Shown: positions 31,365 through 41,372, counted from the first letter of the stretch. The stretch is DNA of 64,000 nt from Lactobacillus acidophilus (GCF_034298135.1 NZ_CP139575.1:806001-870000); one strand, 5' to 3'. Program-made: numbers and translations. Notes: generated by a model not told the origin, from the letters alone.

Positions 31365-31817
31365 TTATTTACTCCATTTATCAACTTCACTATCATCTCT
31401 AGCCACACCAATAACATTCAAACCATCTGCCCATTCATTAAAGTGACTAACATATGCTTTATGATTTGTTCCAGCTGAAGTAAAGAATGATGCAACTTCG
31501 CCTCTATAATTCTTCATTTGATCAAGTAAAGTTTTGATTGGAGTTGCAGGATAGCCTGACCAAACTGGACTACCAATTAAGATTAAATCATAATTATTAT
31601 AATCTATATTATCTAATTGGATTTCTGGAAAATCCTTATTTCCTTGAATTTGATCTAATGCGATATCTGAAGTCTTATACATATCAGCATCAAAAGTTCC
31701 TTCAGATACTTTTACTTCTTTGAGCTCGCTATCTTTAATTTCACTATTGATCTTTTCCGCCATTTTCTTGGTTTCACCAGACCAAGAATAATATAAAATT
31801 AATGTTTTTTTAGCCAT
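31365..31817 (-). CDS. Flavodoxin family protein
   Basis: This 150-residue single-domain protein carries an FMN-binding loop variant (ILYYSWSGETKKMA, residues ~6-19) and the second flavin-contact region LILIGSPVWSGYPATPI (~80-96). It is probably an electron carrier or NAD(P)H-linked reductase partner. The partner is not visible in the window. ATG 31817 follows a GGAAGGA SD. Confidence 0.88.
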   Translation of the reverse strand: MAKKTLILYYSWSGETKKMAEKINSEIKDSELKEVKVSEGTFDADMYKTSDIALDQIQGNKDFPEIQLDNIDYNNYDLILIGSPVWSGYPATPIKTLLDQMKNYRGEVASFFTSAGTNHKAYVSHFNEWADGLNVIGVARDDSEVDKWSK

Positions 31818-31901
31818 AACTTAGTCCTTCCTTCATTTAGACATATTGTAATAAAAAAATATTCTCATGCCAATATAAAGGCGCTTATTTTATGATAACT
31901 T

Positions 31902-33674
31902 TTAATTTTCATATTCACTTATAGCATTTATTACAATATCACCATATCTTTCCATTTTAGCTTTTCCTATACCCGTTACCTGTAAAAGTTCAGTCTTATT
32001 CTGTGGTTTTATTTTGGCCATATCATGTAAACTACGATCCGAAAAAATCATGAAAGCAGGTACTTTTTGTTTTTGAGCAATCTCCCACCGCTTTTTTCTC
32101 AATAATTCAAACAGATTTGCATCTTCATTATGATCAAAAATACGTATACTTTTTTGCACCTTAGCAATTCTTCTTTTTACAATAGTTTTACCATCAAGTA
32201 CATCCCAACCTCGATTAGTTACATGAACTAATGGATATTTGGTCCCCTCTACTTCTAAATATTTAGAAGCAATTAAATAATCAATTAAACTAATTGTTGC
32301 CTTTTGATTTAATTTCAAACTACCAAAATGTTTATATTGTTTAGCATTAAGTTCTCTCATCTTTTGATTATCTGAACCAGTTAAACATTGCGCTACAATA
32401 TTTTTACCAAAGCGTCCATCCAGTTCATAAATCATGGCAATTACCTTTTGTGCATCGGAAGTAATATCCACTAAATCATCTTGATTTAAACAATTAGAGC
32501 ATTTACCACATGGCTCACAATCTTGTCCAAAATAACGGACAATATATCTTTGTAAACATTCACCGGTATTAGCATAATCAGTTATAGACTGTAATTTTTG
32601 ATACTGTAATTCACGATATTTTTCATCAGCGTTTGATTTATCTATAAAATAGCGATATTGTCTCAAGTCACCTGAGTGATAAATCATAATTGCTTCACTT
32701 TCCTCACCATCTCGACCAGCACGACCTGCTTCTTGATAGTAACTCTCAATATTTCTAGCACTTGAAGCATGAATAACAAAGCGAACATTACTTTTATCAA
32801 TTCCCATTCCAAAAGCATTGGTAGCTACTATCACTTGAAAACGATCAAATTGAAAAGCCTCTTGAACATCTTCTCGTTCTTTATTTTCCATTCCGCCATG
32901 GTATGCTCCAACTGAAATATTATTTTTAGCTAAATAATTAGTTAATCCTTCCACTTTTTTGCGTGTATTTGTATAGATAATTCCTGCATGATCAGGATGC
33001 AACTTAATATATTTAGCAATATACAGTGGTGTATTTTGAGGGAAAGCGACCACTTTAAAGCTCAAGTTTGGCCTTGTAAAAGAAGTTATTATAGTATTTT
33101 TTTTAGGAATATTTAATTGTTCACTGATATCATCTTGAACAGCGGGTGTAGCAGTAGCTGTTAATGCTAAAACATTGGGATTACTTTTTAAAGAAGTAAT
33201 CCCTTCATATATTCGCCGATAAGCCGGACGAAAATCATGTCCCCATTGCGAAATACAGTGAGCCTCATCCACTGCTACCAAAGCAATATCTAAAAAATTT
33301 AGCTGATATCTGAAATAATCCATTGCCAACCGTTCAGGTGTGATGTAGATTAACTTGATCTTTCCTTCATAAGCCTGTCGCAAAATAGGATTAACTTTTT
33401 CTTGTGATGTTGCTGAATTTAAAGCTGCCGCATTAATCCCATTTTGCTTTAATGCATCTATTTGATCTTTCATCAACGAAATCAAAGGTGAAATAACTAA
33501 AGTAATCCCTGAATTCATCAGTGCTGGAACTTGATAGCAAAGTGATTTCCCTGCACCTGTCGGCATTACTGCTAATACATTTTGTCTATTTAAAACTAAA
33601 TCGATAACTCTCTTTTGACCTGGACGAAAACTATCATAACCAAAGGTTTGTTTTAATACTTTTTCTGGATTCAT
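31902..33674 (-). CDS. recQ: ATP-dependent DNA helicase RecQ
   Basis: This 590-residue superfamily 2 helicase has Walker [13 protein letters not shown], the DEAH box [17 protein letters not shown] and motif [13 protein letters not shown]. The RecQ zinc-binding CLQRY...[10 protein letters not shown] is at ~375-400. A winged-helix region follows, and a C-terminal HRDC domain is at ~510-590. It unwinds 3'-5' in recombination repair. It is monocistronic. The 160 bases to ktrB contain the divergent promoters. Confidence 0.94.
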   Translation of the reverse strand: MNPEKVLKQTFGYDSFRPGQKRVIDLVLNRQNVLAVMPTGAGKSLCYQVPALMNSGITLVISPLISLMKDQIDALKQNGINAAALNSATSQEKVNPILRQAYEGKIKLIYITPERLAMDYFRYQLNFLDIALVAVDEAHCISQWGHDFRPAYRRIYEGITSLKSNPNVLALTATATPAVQDDISEQLNIPKKNTIITSFTRPNLSFKVVAFPQNTPLYIAKYIKLHPDHAGIIYTNTRKKVEGLTNYLAKNNISVGAYHGGMENKEREDVQEAFQFDRFQVIVATNAFGMGIDKSNVRFVIHASSARNIESYYQEAGRAGRDGEESEAIMIYHSGDLRQYRYFIDKSNADEKYRELQYQKLQSITDYANTGECLQRYIVRYFGQDCEPCGKCSNCLNQDDLVDITSDAQKVIAMIYELDGRFGKNIVAQCLTGSDNQKMRELNAKQYKHFGSLKLNQKATISLIDYLIASKYLEVEGTKYPLVHVTNRGWDVLDGKTIVKRRIAKVQKSIRIFDHNEDANLFELLRKKRWEIAQKQKVPAFMIFSDRSLHDMAKIKPQNKTELLQVTGIGKAKMERYGDIVINAISEYEN

Positions 33675-33834
33675 AGATTTTCCTAACTTATATGAAACAT
33701 TTTCCTTATTTTAACAGATTTTTTTGCTTTTTTTCTTTATCACGCAGATAGCCGAATTTTTGCAGTTCAATCAAGTCATGCCTGTATCTAAGGATTATAA
33801 TTAAAGTATTCCAAGTCAGAAAGAAGGAAAAACA

Positions 33835-35175
33835 TTGATACATCTCTTCCACCGACGTATCACATTCTCACTAGCTTTAACCATTGGCTTTTTAATTTTG
33901 ATATTTATCGGAAGTATTTTATTATCACTACCTTTTGCAGACAAAGTGGGACGTGCAACTGATTACTCAGATGCACTTTTTACTGCAACATCAGCAGTCT
34001 GTGTCACAGGATTAAGTACAGTTACAACGGCAACACACTGGTCATTCTTTGGGCAATTAATTATTATGATTTTAGTCGAAATAGGCGGTTTAGGTTTCAT
34101 GACTTTTGCTGTTATGCTTAGTAATTTTGCTCATCAAAGAATGAGTCTAGGCGCCAGAATGCTGACTGAGGAAGCACTTAACCTACATCACCTTTCGCAG
34201 CTTCGCGTAGTACAATTAATTATTAGACTTTCATTAATCATTCAATTAGTTGGAGCTGCACTACTTTTTATTGCATTAGAGCCATCCTTAGGAGTTAAAA
34301 AAGGTATCTGGTATAGTCTTTTTCACTCAGCAGCAGCTTATTGTAACGCGGGTTTTGATTTATTTGGTCCATCAGTTGAACAGCTTAACAATAATCCGTA
34401 TATTTTAACTGTATTTATGCTTTTAATTGGCGCTGGCTCATTTGGTTTTCTAGTATGGCGAGACTTACTAACATATCATATTCGCCATAAGATTACCTTG
34501 CACACTCGCTTTGCTTTAACAGTTGGTTTGATTATTTTAGTATTATCAATCATTGGCTTTTTATTTAGTGAGCAAAATCTTAAGCAGTTTAGTAGCAGCT
34601 TAAATGGAGTAGATCGATTTTTTAACACCCTATTTTTAGCAGTTACGCCACGAACGGCTGGATTTTTCTCAGTTCCTTACACTAAACTAAGTACTGCCGG
34701 AATCGTTATTACTATTATTTTAATGTTTATTGGTGGTACTCCTGGTTCAACCGCTGGAGGTGTTAAGACTTCAACTATCGGTATTCTTTTCCTGCAAAGT
34801 ATTGGAACATTTACTGGTAAAGAACCTGCATTTTCTCATCGTCGGTTCACCCGTGATAATATTAATCGCGCATTGACCTTATTCTTTTCTGCAATTTTAT
34901 TAATCATCTTAGCTACATTATTATTAACGATGACTCAACCATCCTTAGGTCACAATGGTGTCACGAAGGCTGTTTTTGAAGCTGTTTCTGCATTTGGCAC
35001 AGTTGGATTAACACTAGGACTTACCCCGCACCTTAATTTATTCGGAAAAATTATTATTATGGCTTTGATGTTTATCGGACGTGTTGGTATTTACACATTC
35101 ATGTATTCTATTTTCAAATCACATCCTTCAAAACAAAGTTATCGTTATCCAGAGGAGGAAATTATCATTGGCTGA
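33835..35175 (+). CDS. ktrB: Potassium transporter membrane subunit (TrkH/KtrB family)
   Basis: This 446-residue polytopic protein has the four P-loop selectivity-filter regions of the family, for example SAVCVTGLSTV, YCNAGFDLFG, TPRTAGF and SAFGTVGLTLGLTP. It imports K+ together with the cytoplasmic KtrA ring. The start is TTG 33835 after AAGGAA. The stop overlaps the ktrA start by 8 bases, so the two are translationally coupled. Confidence 0.93.
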   Translation: MIHLFHRRITFSLALTIGFLILIFIGSILLSLPFADKVGRATDYSDALFTATSAVCVTGLSTVTTATHWSFFGQLIIMILVEIGGLGFMTFAVMLSNFAHQRMSLGARMLTEEALNLHHLSQLRVVQLIIRLSLIIQLVGAALLFIALEPSLGVKKGIWYSLFHSAAAYCNAGFDLFGPSVEQLNNNPYILTVFMLLIGAGSFGFLVWRDLLTYHIRHKITLHTRFALTVGLIILVLSIIGFLFSEQNLKQFSSSLNGVDRFFNTLFLAVTPRTAGFFSVPYTKLSTAGIVITIILMFIGGTPGSTAGGVKTSTIGILFLQSIGTFTGKEPAFSHRRFTRDNINRALTLFFSAILLIILATLLLTMTQPSLGHNGVTKAVFEAVSAFGTVGLTLGLTPHLNLFGKIIIMALMFIGRVGIYTFMYSIFKSHPSKQSYRYPEEEIIIG

Positions 35176-35839
35176 TCAAAGTTTTGCTGTTTTAGGTTTA
35201 GGAAAATTTGGTATGGCACTAACTGTAGCTCTTTTAAAGGCTGAACAAGATGTGCTTGTAATTGATTCAAACGAAGAAGTAATTAACGATGTTGCTCACT
35301 TAGTTACTCACGCTGTAATTGCAGATGCAACTGATGAAGACGAACTACGGGATTTAGATATCGGCTCTTTCGATCACGTTTTCGTCACTATGGGAGAAAA
35401 CGTCGAAGGGAGTATTATTACCACTATGCTCGCCAAAAAGCTTGGTGCTCCTGATGTTACTACTCGTGCAAATAACCATAATCACCGTTTAGTTCTAGAA
35501 AAAATTGGTGCTGACCATGTAATTGAGCCTGAGCAAGATATGGCACGTCAACTAATTTTTCGTCAGCTTCATCCAAATGTGGTTAACTACTTTAACCTTT
35601 CTAAAAATATTTCTCTAATCGAAGTTAGTGTAGAAAATTCACGATTTTTTAACCAATCACTTGGTGATTTAGATTTTCGTAAAAACTATGATGTTAGCGT
35701 CATTGGTATTGTTCATGATGGAAAATTGAATCAGGTTCCACTTGCTACAGATGTCATTGCTCCGCATGATCAAATTACCTTAATCGGCTCAAACAAAGCA
35801 GTTCAAAGACTTGACGATATCTTGCGAGAAGAAAAATAA
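35168..35839 (+). CDS. ktrA: Potassium uptake regulatory subunit (RCK)
   Basis: This 223-residue cytosolic protein has an N-terminal Rossmann RCK_N domain (FAVLGLGKFGMALTVAL, GxGxxG) ending in the acidic VLVIDSNEE that contacts the nucleotide ribose. A C-terminal RCK_C domain lies at ~140-220. KtrA octamers bind ATP/ADP and gate KtrB. TTG 35168 is chosen because GAGGAGG lies 7 bases before it and the family begins here. Upstream in-frame codons lie within ktrB. Confidence 0.92.
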   Translation: MADQSFAVLGLGKFGMALTVALLKAEQDVLVIDSNEEVINDVAHLVTHAVIADATDEDELRDLDIGSFDHVFVTMGENVEGSIITTMLAKKLGAPDVTTRANNHNHRLVLEKIGADHVIEPEQDMARQLIFRQLHPNVVNYFNLSKNISLIEVSVENSRFFNQSLGDLDFRKNYDVSVIGIVHDGKLNQVPLATDVIAPHDQITLIGSNKAVQRLDDILREEK

Positions 35840-35853
35840 TTATTGAATATATA

Positions 35854-35893
35854 AAAACAACCTTGAGAACATATCATTCTCAAGGTTGTTTTT
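35854..35893 (+). terminator. Terminator after ktrA
   Basis: AAAAACAACCTTGAGAA pairs perfectly with TTCTCAAGGTTGTTTTT around a 6-7 base loop. Confidence 0.9.
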
Positions 35894-35964
35894 ATTATTT
35901 ATTATTTTTCTGCCTTATCTTTATCCATTTTAATCTTCCTCACTAGAAATTTTCTTAAGTGTAT

Positions 35965-36200
35965 TTATAAGTACATCTCAAGACCACTTTGATGAGCATA
36001 GTCTTCAATCTGCTTCATTCTAGGAGTTAATTCATGATCTGAAGATTGAAGTACTTTTTAGGTGGATTAGGATCAAGTTGGTAAGCTTAAAATTCAAGTG
36101 AAACTTTATTCTCTAAAAGCCTAAATCTTTAATAGCTCTCTTCATGTTATTTGAACCAATATTTAATTTACCTTTTTTGCCCCTTCAATTTATCAACTAT
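35965..36200 (-). pseudogene. Decayed small ORF of unknown function
   Basis: The 436-base gap between ktrA and the next gene contains fragments of a minus-strand reading frame that shift between frames. NMKRAIKDLGF, then ENKVSLEF, then AYQLDPNPPKK, then LQSSDHELTPRMKQIEDYA and HQSGLEMYL before a TAA at 35965-35967. In-frame stops and indels separate the pieces. I do not recognise the family. The composition is protein-like rather than random intergenic sequence. The rest of the gap is the ktrA terminator and AT-rich sequence. Confidence 0.45.
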
Positions 36201-36248
36201 TAGTAAGCTTTAAATGAAAAAGAGTAATGTAATCTTTTTGCTCAAATG

Positions 36249-36273
36249 AAAAAGGCATTTAAAATGCCCTTTT
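36249..36273 (-). terminator. Terminator after the methionine gamma-lyase-family gene
   Basis: On the minus strand AAAAGGGCAT pairs with ATGCCTTTTT around a short loop, ending with a T run, 3 bases after the stop codon. Confidence 0.75.
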
Positions 36274-36275
36274 CA

Positions 36276-37538
36276 TTACTTATAAAATGTTTCTTCAACT
36301 GCATGAGTAATGGCAATCTTATCATGTGCGTAAGATAAACCACCTTGAATATACAGCATATATGGATCACGAAGTGGACCATCAGATGATAATTCAATAG
36401 TTGAACCTTCCACAAATGAGCCTGAAGCCATAACTACTTCATCTTCATAACCATCTTGGTGATATGGAATTGGATCAACAAATGAATTCATTGGTGAATA
36501 GTGTTGGATTGCAGCACAAAATTTAACCATTGGATCTGGCTTGCCAAAAGTAACAGTTTGAACAATGTCACTACGAGGATCACTCCACTTAGGTGAAACT
36601 TCCATACCCATTTCTTCTAAAAGCGCAGCAGTAAAGACCATACCCTTTTGTGCTTCACCAGTAGTATGAGGTGCCATAAAGAAACCTTGGTAAATATCAC
36701 GTAAGTAGCCCCAAGTTGCACCTTCACCTTTACCAGCACCTGGCACAGTTAAACGTGAGCCGGCACCATCAATCAAGTCTTGGCGACCTACTAAGAATGC
36801 ACCACCTTTAACTAAACCAGCACCGGCATTTTTGTAAAGTGAACCAGCCATCATATCTGCACCATAGAAAGTTGGTTCTTCACATTCAGAAAATTCACCG
36901 TAGCAGTTATCAATAAAGATATTAACGTCAGGACGAACTTCCTTAATGAACTTAAGCATCTTCTTGATCTTGTCCATAGTGAAAGTCTTACGAGTTGCAT
37001 AACCTAGAGATCTTTGAATAGCTACAACCTTAATAGATTTATCTTGAAGATCTTTCTTGGCCTTTTCATAATCAACTTCACCATCATCTGTTAATTCGGT
37101 TGTCTTGAAGTTGATACCCCATTCTTTCATGTTGCCTGGCTTATTACCTGCTAATCCAATAACTTCTTGAATAGTGTCATATGGAGTACCAGTCAAGTAG
37201 TAAAGAGTATCACCTGGACGAAGCATACTGAAAAGACCCACGGTAATTGCATGTGTACCTGAACCAAATTGTGGTCTTACTAAAGCATCATCCACCTTGA
37301 AGTAGTCTGCATAGATATCTTCAATCTTGTCACGACCGATATCATCGTAACCATAACCTGTTGATGGAACTAAATCTTCTTCACCAACATGGTGTTTTCT
37401 AAATAAATCAAGAACACGTTGTTGGTTATACAAAACTTGTTCATCAATTTCTTCAATTCGAGGTTGAATCATCTTCTCAACCTTAGTAACTTTTTCCTTT
37501 AATTCTTGTGGTAAATTCTCTTTCCAAGAAAAACTCAT
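36276..37538 (-). CDS. Methionine gamma-lyase family protein (PLP-dependent)
   Basis: This 420-residue fold-type I PLP enzyme belongs to the family once labelled aluminium resistance protein (YnbB-like). Visible marks are RPQFGSGTHAI, IFIDNCYGEF (cofactor Asp) and the probable PLP lysine in GSLYKNAGAG near residue 235, followed by GGAFLVGR. The reaction is not established for the family; a C-S lyase activity is suggested by similarity only. It starts at ATG 37538 after AAGGAAG, 26 bases downstream of the ornithine decarboxylase gene, so the two are probably one operon. Confidence 0.87.
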   Translation of the reverse strand: MSFSWKENLPQELKEKVTKVEKMIQPRIEEIDEQVLYNQQRVLDLFRKHHVGEEDLVPSTGYGYDDIGRDKIEDIYADYFKVDDALVRPQFGSGTHAITVGLFSMLRPGDTLYYLTGTPYDTIQEVIGLAGNKPGNMKEWGINFKTTELTDDGEVDYEKAKKDLQDKSIKVVAIQRSLGYATRKTFTMDKIKKMLKFIKEVRPDVNIFIDNCYGEFSECEEPTFYGADMMAGSLYKNAGAGLVKGGAFLVGRQDLIDGAGSRLTVPGAGKGEGATWGYLRDIYQGFFMAPHTTGEAQKGMVFTAALLEEMGMEVSPKWSDPRSDIVQTVTFGKPDPMVKFCAAIQHYSPMNSFVDPIPYHQDGYEDEVVMASGSFVEGSTIELSSDGPLRDPYMLYIQGGLSYAHDKIAITHAVEETFYK

Positions 37539-37564
37539 TCTTTACTTCCTTTTCTTCTTTATTT

Positions 37565-39658
37565 CTATTTCTTAATAACTTCAGCTTGTACTCTCAACGT
37601 ACCATCAGCATTTTGATCCAAATATACTCCTTGAATTTCTGGCACAAAACCTGGAAATTTTTCAATTGCATGTGCCAAAACTTCGAAGTACTTTTGATCA
37701 ATTGTGCCCCACTTTTCACCAGGAGCTACAATAAAGACTCCCGGTGGATATGGCAAAGCACCTTCAGCTGCGGTTTCACCTACCACATCTTCAAGGTTGA
37801 CTACTTTATTTTCATTACGCTTAAACATTTGATCAGCTTCTGCAGGAGTCATCTTGTAATCTTGCATCCCCGGCTTTTCAAATAGTTCTTGCTGCAAAAC
37901 AAAAGTATTATTTTCTTTATAGTATTCGTGCATTTCTTGACAAAGATGCTTAACAGTGTAGCCCTTGTAGCGATCAGGATATTCTTTGTACAAAACTGGA
38001 AGGACATCCTTTACCAAACCATCATCGTTATAATACTTTTCAAACTTCAAAAATGCATCAAGCAAGGTATCAAGTTCTTCTTTAGTATCACCTGGTGTTA
38101 GCAAGAACAAAAGCGAATTCAAGTCGTTCTTTGCACGAATAATATGATTTTCCATCAAGAATTCTGCTACAACTGCACCTGGAATACCTGTTTCTTCATA
38201 TTTAGCATTCTGGACATCAATACCAGGAGTTTTTACCGTAATCTTGAGTGGATCGATCATTGCTTCGCCTTTACCCATCTTAGTAAACCCATGCCAATTA
38301 TCTTCTTTGCTCATATTCCAATACTTAGCATTAGTTGCCAATTCATTAGTCGGAATATCTAAAAAGTTAACTGGAACAAATGGCTTAAATAATTTAGACT
38401 TCTTTAGAAGTTCCTTACGCCATTCAATACCCATACGCAAGATTTCATCCCACCACTTTTTGTTACCTTCACCAGCAGTAACATAAGAGTTAACAGTCAA
38501 AGATGCATAAAGTGGATAGGCATATGAAGAAGTAACAAACTTCAAGTATTCATGGTTAAAGTGCTTGTGGTCAACATAGCGCTTTTGGCCTTGAATATGG
38601 GAGTCCTTCTTCAAAATTTGAGAAGCCTGAGCCATACCAACTTGTTGCTTGTGCAGTGATTGAGTTACCAAAATACCAGGATCATCAGGCCCTAGGTTAA
38701 GGAGTAATGGTGATAAGTGTTTCATAATTGGAACAAATTCTTCAAATCCGCCCCATGCACAATCGAATAAGATGTAGTCACAAAGTTTTCCGATTCGATC
38801 AAGAATCCACTTAGCATCATAAAATATACCATCATAAGTTTCAGCTTGCACAATGGCTAATCTGAATGGACGCTTTAATTTAGCTTTTTTTGGATCAACT
38901 TTGGCAATTTCAGCTCTAATTTTATCTTCTGTTAAAAAGTCAGGGTCCATTTCGCCAATTAATCCCAAAGCATTGCGATCAGTTGGAATATATACAGGCT
39001 TAGCACCGCTCATAACTAATGCGCTATTGTATAAGGACTTGTGATTATTACGGTCAAATAATACTAAATCACCTTCAGACAAAAGCGCACTTGCACAGAT
39101 AGAATTAGCACTAGTTGTACCATTCGTACAGAAATACACTTTATCAGCATGATAAGTTTCTGCCGCCTTTTTCTCTGCGTCAAGTGGTGTACCCGTATGA
39201 GTCATCGTATCACCCAATTGAGGAACGGTATCGCTTGTATCTGCAAACATCATATTCTTGCCAAAGAACCTATTGAATACTACACCAGCGGGATGCAAAT
39301 CAAGGTATTGACCATTATGGTGACCCGGCGTAGTAAAACTAATCGGTTTAGCCTGAGCGAAATTAATCAAATCAGTTAAAAAACCGGGCACCATTTCATG
39401 TTGATAGTTCTCCGCTTTTTGAATTATATCTTGTTTTACTTTTGAATCAACTTGCTGCTCTACTTCAATCACAGGAATCGGAAACCCAGATTGTTTTTTT
39501 AATTCATCAGCTTTTAATTTAGCTAAGATATCATTTTGCTTAATGACAATAGCTGCAAGCTCCGCACTATTTTCAGCTTGACCAATTGGAACTAATGTCC
39601 AATCTTTTAATTTATCGATACTAACATTATTTCCAATAGCTATTTTTAAAAAATCCAT
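37565..39658 (-). CDS. Inducible ornithine decarboxylase (Orn/Lys/Arg decarboxylase group III)
   Basis: This 697-residue PLP enzyme should convert ornithine to putrescine and CO2, consuming a proton. It has the SLHKQQVGMAQ motif (PLP lysine near residue 337), FDCAWGGFEEF (cofactor Asp) and SFTTPGHHNGQYLD. Its size and domain order match the Lactobacillus 30a-type enzyme, with an N-terminal wing domain slightly shorter than the ~730-residue reference. Lysine or arginine as substrate cannot be excluded from sequence alone. It is divergent from an APC permease that is a candidate ornithine/putrescine exchanger. Together they would form an acid-resistance and polyamine module. Confidence 0.9.
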   Translation of the reverse strand: MDFLKIAIGNNVSIDKLKDWTLVPIGQAENSAELAAIVIKQNDILAKLKADELKKQSGFPIPVIEVEQQVDSKVKQDIIQKAENYQHEMVPGFLTDLINFAQAKPISFTTPGHHNGQYLDLHPAGVVFNRFFGKNMMFADTSDTVPQLGDTMTHTGTPLDAEKKAAETYHADKVYFCTNGTTSANSICASALLSEGDLVLFDRNNHKSLYNSALVMSGAKPVYIPTDRNALGLIGEMDPDFLTEDKIRAEIAKVDPKKAKLKRPFRLAIVQAETYDGIFYDAKWILDRIGKLCDYILFDCAWGGFEEFVPIMKHLSPLLLNLGPDDPGILVTQSLHKQQVGMAQASQILKKDSHIQGQKRYVDHKHFNHEYLKFVTSSYAYPLYASLTVNSYVTAGEGNKKWWDEILRMGIEWRKELLKKSKLFKPFVPVNFLDIPTNELATNAKYWNMSKEDNWHGFTKMGKGEAMIDPLKITVKTPGIDVQNAKYEETGIPGAVVAEFLMENHIIRAKNDLNSLLFLLTPGDTKEELDTLLDAFLKFEKYYNDDGLVKDVLPVLYKEYPDRYKGYTVKHLCQEMHEYYKENNTFVLQQELFEKPGMQDYKMTPAEADQMFKRNENKVVNLEDVVGETAAEGALPYPPGVFIVAPGEKWGTIDQKYFEVLAHAIEKFPGFVPEIQGVYLDQNADGTLRVQAEVIKK

Positions 39659-39698
39659 CTATTTCCTTTCTAGGTTTCATATAAATCTCGTTATCATA

Positions 39699-39726
39699 TT
39701 GCAAAACTTAAATAAATCTTTATAAT
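39699..39726 (+). promoter_or_regulatory. Promoter of the APC permease gene
   Basis: TTGCAA (39699-39704) and TATAAT (39721-39726) are 16 bases apart. Transcription from here would give a leader of about 160 bases before the permease ATG. Confidence 0.65.
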
Positions 39727-39817
39727 CTTTTTACAGAACTGTGCATTTGTTTTACTTATTCATAAAATAAAGCACATGTATATAACAAATTATATAAATA
39801 TTGGGGGTTTTAAACAA

Positions 39818-39856
39818 GTGCATATGCCATGTTCTCCTCCAAGTATGGAAGTTTAA
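39818..39856 (+). CDS. Possible 12-codon leader peptide before the APC permease
   Basis: GTG 39818 (or ATG 39824) opens MHMPCSPPSMEV ending at TAA 39854-39856, with GGGGG 10 bases before the GTG. The ORF spans the left arm (39835-39846) of the hairpin that masks the permease SD, and it includes a Pro-Pro pair, a context that can slow ribosomes. The arrangement resembles translational-attenuation leaders. Translation has not been shown. Confidence 0.35.
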   Translation: MHMPCSPPSMEV

Positions 39857-39888
39857 GTGTTGAAAATTGAATAACTATACTTGGAGGA
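39835..39888 (+). promoter_or_regulatory. SD-sequestering hairpin before the APC permease
   Basis: TCCTCCAAGTAT (39835-39846) is perfectly complementary to ATACTTGGAGGA (39877-39888) with a 30-base loop. The right arm contains the GGAGGA that is the permease SD, so the folded leader would block initiation at ATG 39896. A ribosome on the short upstream ORF would cover the left arm and release the SD. Confidence 0.65.
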
Positions 39889-39895
39889 AAATTTC

Positions 39896-41368
39896 ATGTC
39901 AGAAGAAATTGAAACTATTAATTTCGAACCCGGCAAAAAGCATTATATGAGTTGGCCAGTCATTGCTTTGATTGACTTTGTTACTATTATTAGTTTTGAA
40001 AATATTTTTTATCCATTTCAAAACCAAGGATTATCCGTTGTTGTTTCTTGGATCTTCCTTTTATTTGCTTATGTTATTCCTTATGCTTTGATGTGTAGTC
40101 AAATGGGGTTGACTTTTAAAGATCAAGCAGGTGGACTTGCTTCTTGGGTTCGTCATTCATCAAATGATACTTTAGGTTATTGGACCTCTTGGATGTATTG
40201 GGTACAAACCGTCCCTTATCTAGTTGACGTATCCAATTCAGTTATTGTTTCATTCTCTTGGATTATTTTAGGCAATAATACTTTAGACAAGCACATGTCT
40301 ACTTTCTGGTTCGGAATCTTAACATTTGTAATTATTTTGGCTTTTATCCTGATAGAAAATGCTATTAAGAACTCACTTGAGCTTCTTTCTTTAATCGGTG
40401 GGGGTGCCATGTTCATTATGTCTATGCTGTTTGTCTTACTTGCAGCTTGGGCCGTTATGCATGGTCATCATATTGCTACTCAGCCATTTAACTTAAGTGC
40501 ATTTAAACCATCGTTTAGTTTGAGATATTTCTCAACTACTGGTTTATTGATTTTTGCTATGTCTGGTGCTGAACTTGCTGCGCCTTACATTGTACAAATG
40601 CGAGATCCAAAACACGAATTTCCTAAAGCAATGTGGATGCTAGCTATTATGACTGGCTTTTTAACCATCTTTGGTACTTTAGCATTAGCACTCTTCTTTA
40701 ATGCTCACCATATTCCACACGACTTTAAGATGAACGGACCTTACTATGCTTTCCAACTTTTAGGGGAAAGTTTAGGCTGGGGTAAAGTCTTAATGTACAT
40801 CTTTGCCGTCGTTCAAGCCATCTTTATGATGGCACAATTAGCCGTGTTACTAGATGCATCTAGTCGTGTATTCGCAGGTGACGTTGCCGATAAGTACATG
40901 CCTAAGTGGCTTACCGGCAAAAAGGACAAGACAGGACGTCCGATCCACTCTTACACTTTGACTTGTGGCTTGGCTTTATTCTTGCTTTTACTTACTGGTA
41001 CTTTACCAAATATCAATTCTATTTATAATTGGTTATTAAACATTAACGGTATTATTTCACCATACAAAACTTGTTGGGTATTCTTTGCTTTTATCATGAT
41101 GCGTATGCACCAAAAGAAATTTCATTCCGATTATGTTTTTATAAAAAATAGAACGGGTGCCCTAATCATGGGTTGGTGGTGCTTAATCTTCACTTTCATC
41201 TGTGCTACCTTAGGTTTTATCCCTCAAGAAGCAGAAGCTACATTTGGTAGTACCGCATTTAATCACCAATTGATCATGAATATCATCACAGTTACCGTAC
41301 TCTTTGGATTAGGCTTCTTATTGCCTTGGCTACGTAGACGTGAAGAAAAACGTGAAATGAATATATAA
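39896..41368 (+). CDS. APC-family amino acid permease
   Basis: This is a 490-residue transporter with about 12 membrane helices. The first helix region (SWPVIALIDFVTIISFENI) and the later MSGAELAAPYIVQMRDPKHEFPKAM are typical of the amino acid-polyamine-organocation family. Start ATG 39896 follows GGAGGAAA at 8 bases; an upstream TTG at 39881 lies in that SD and is rejected. It is divergent from ornithine decarboxylase, which makes ornithine/putrescine exchange an attractive guess, but substrate specificity cannot be read from the sequence. A terminator follows. Confidence 0.88.
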   Translation: MSEEIETINFEPGKKHYMSWPVIALIDFVTIISFENIFYPFQNQGLSVVVSWIFLLFAYVIPYALMCSQMGLTFKDQAGGLASWVRHSSNDTLGYWTSWMYWVQTVPYLVDVSNSVIVSFSWIILGNNTLDKHMSTFWFGILTFVIILAFILIENAIKNSLELLSLIGGGAMFIMSMLFVLLAAWAVMHGHHIATQPFNLSAFKPSFSLRYFSTTGLLIFAMSGAELAAPYIVQMRDPKHEFPKAMWMLAIMTGFLTIFGTLALALFFNAHHIPHDFKMNGPYYAFQLLGESLGWGKVLMYIFAVVQAIFMMAQLAVLLDASSRVFAGDVADKYMPKWLTGKKDKTGRPIHSYTLTCGLALFLLLLTGTLPNINSIYNWLLNINGIISPYKTCWVFFAFIMMRMHQKKFHSDYVFIKNRTGALIMGWWCLIFTFICATLGFIPQEAEATFGSTAFNHQLIMNIITVTVLFGLGFLLPWLRRREEKREMNI

Positions 41369-41372
41369 CTAA

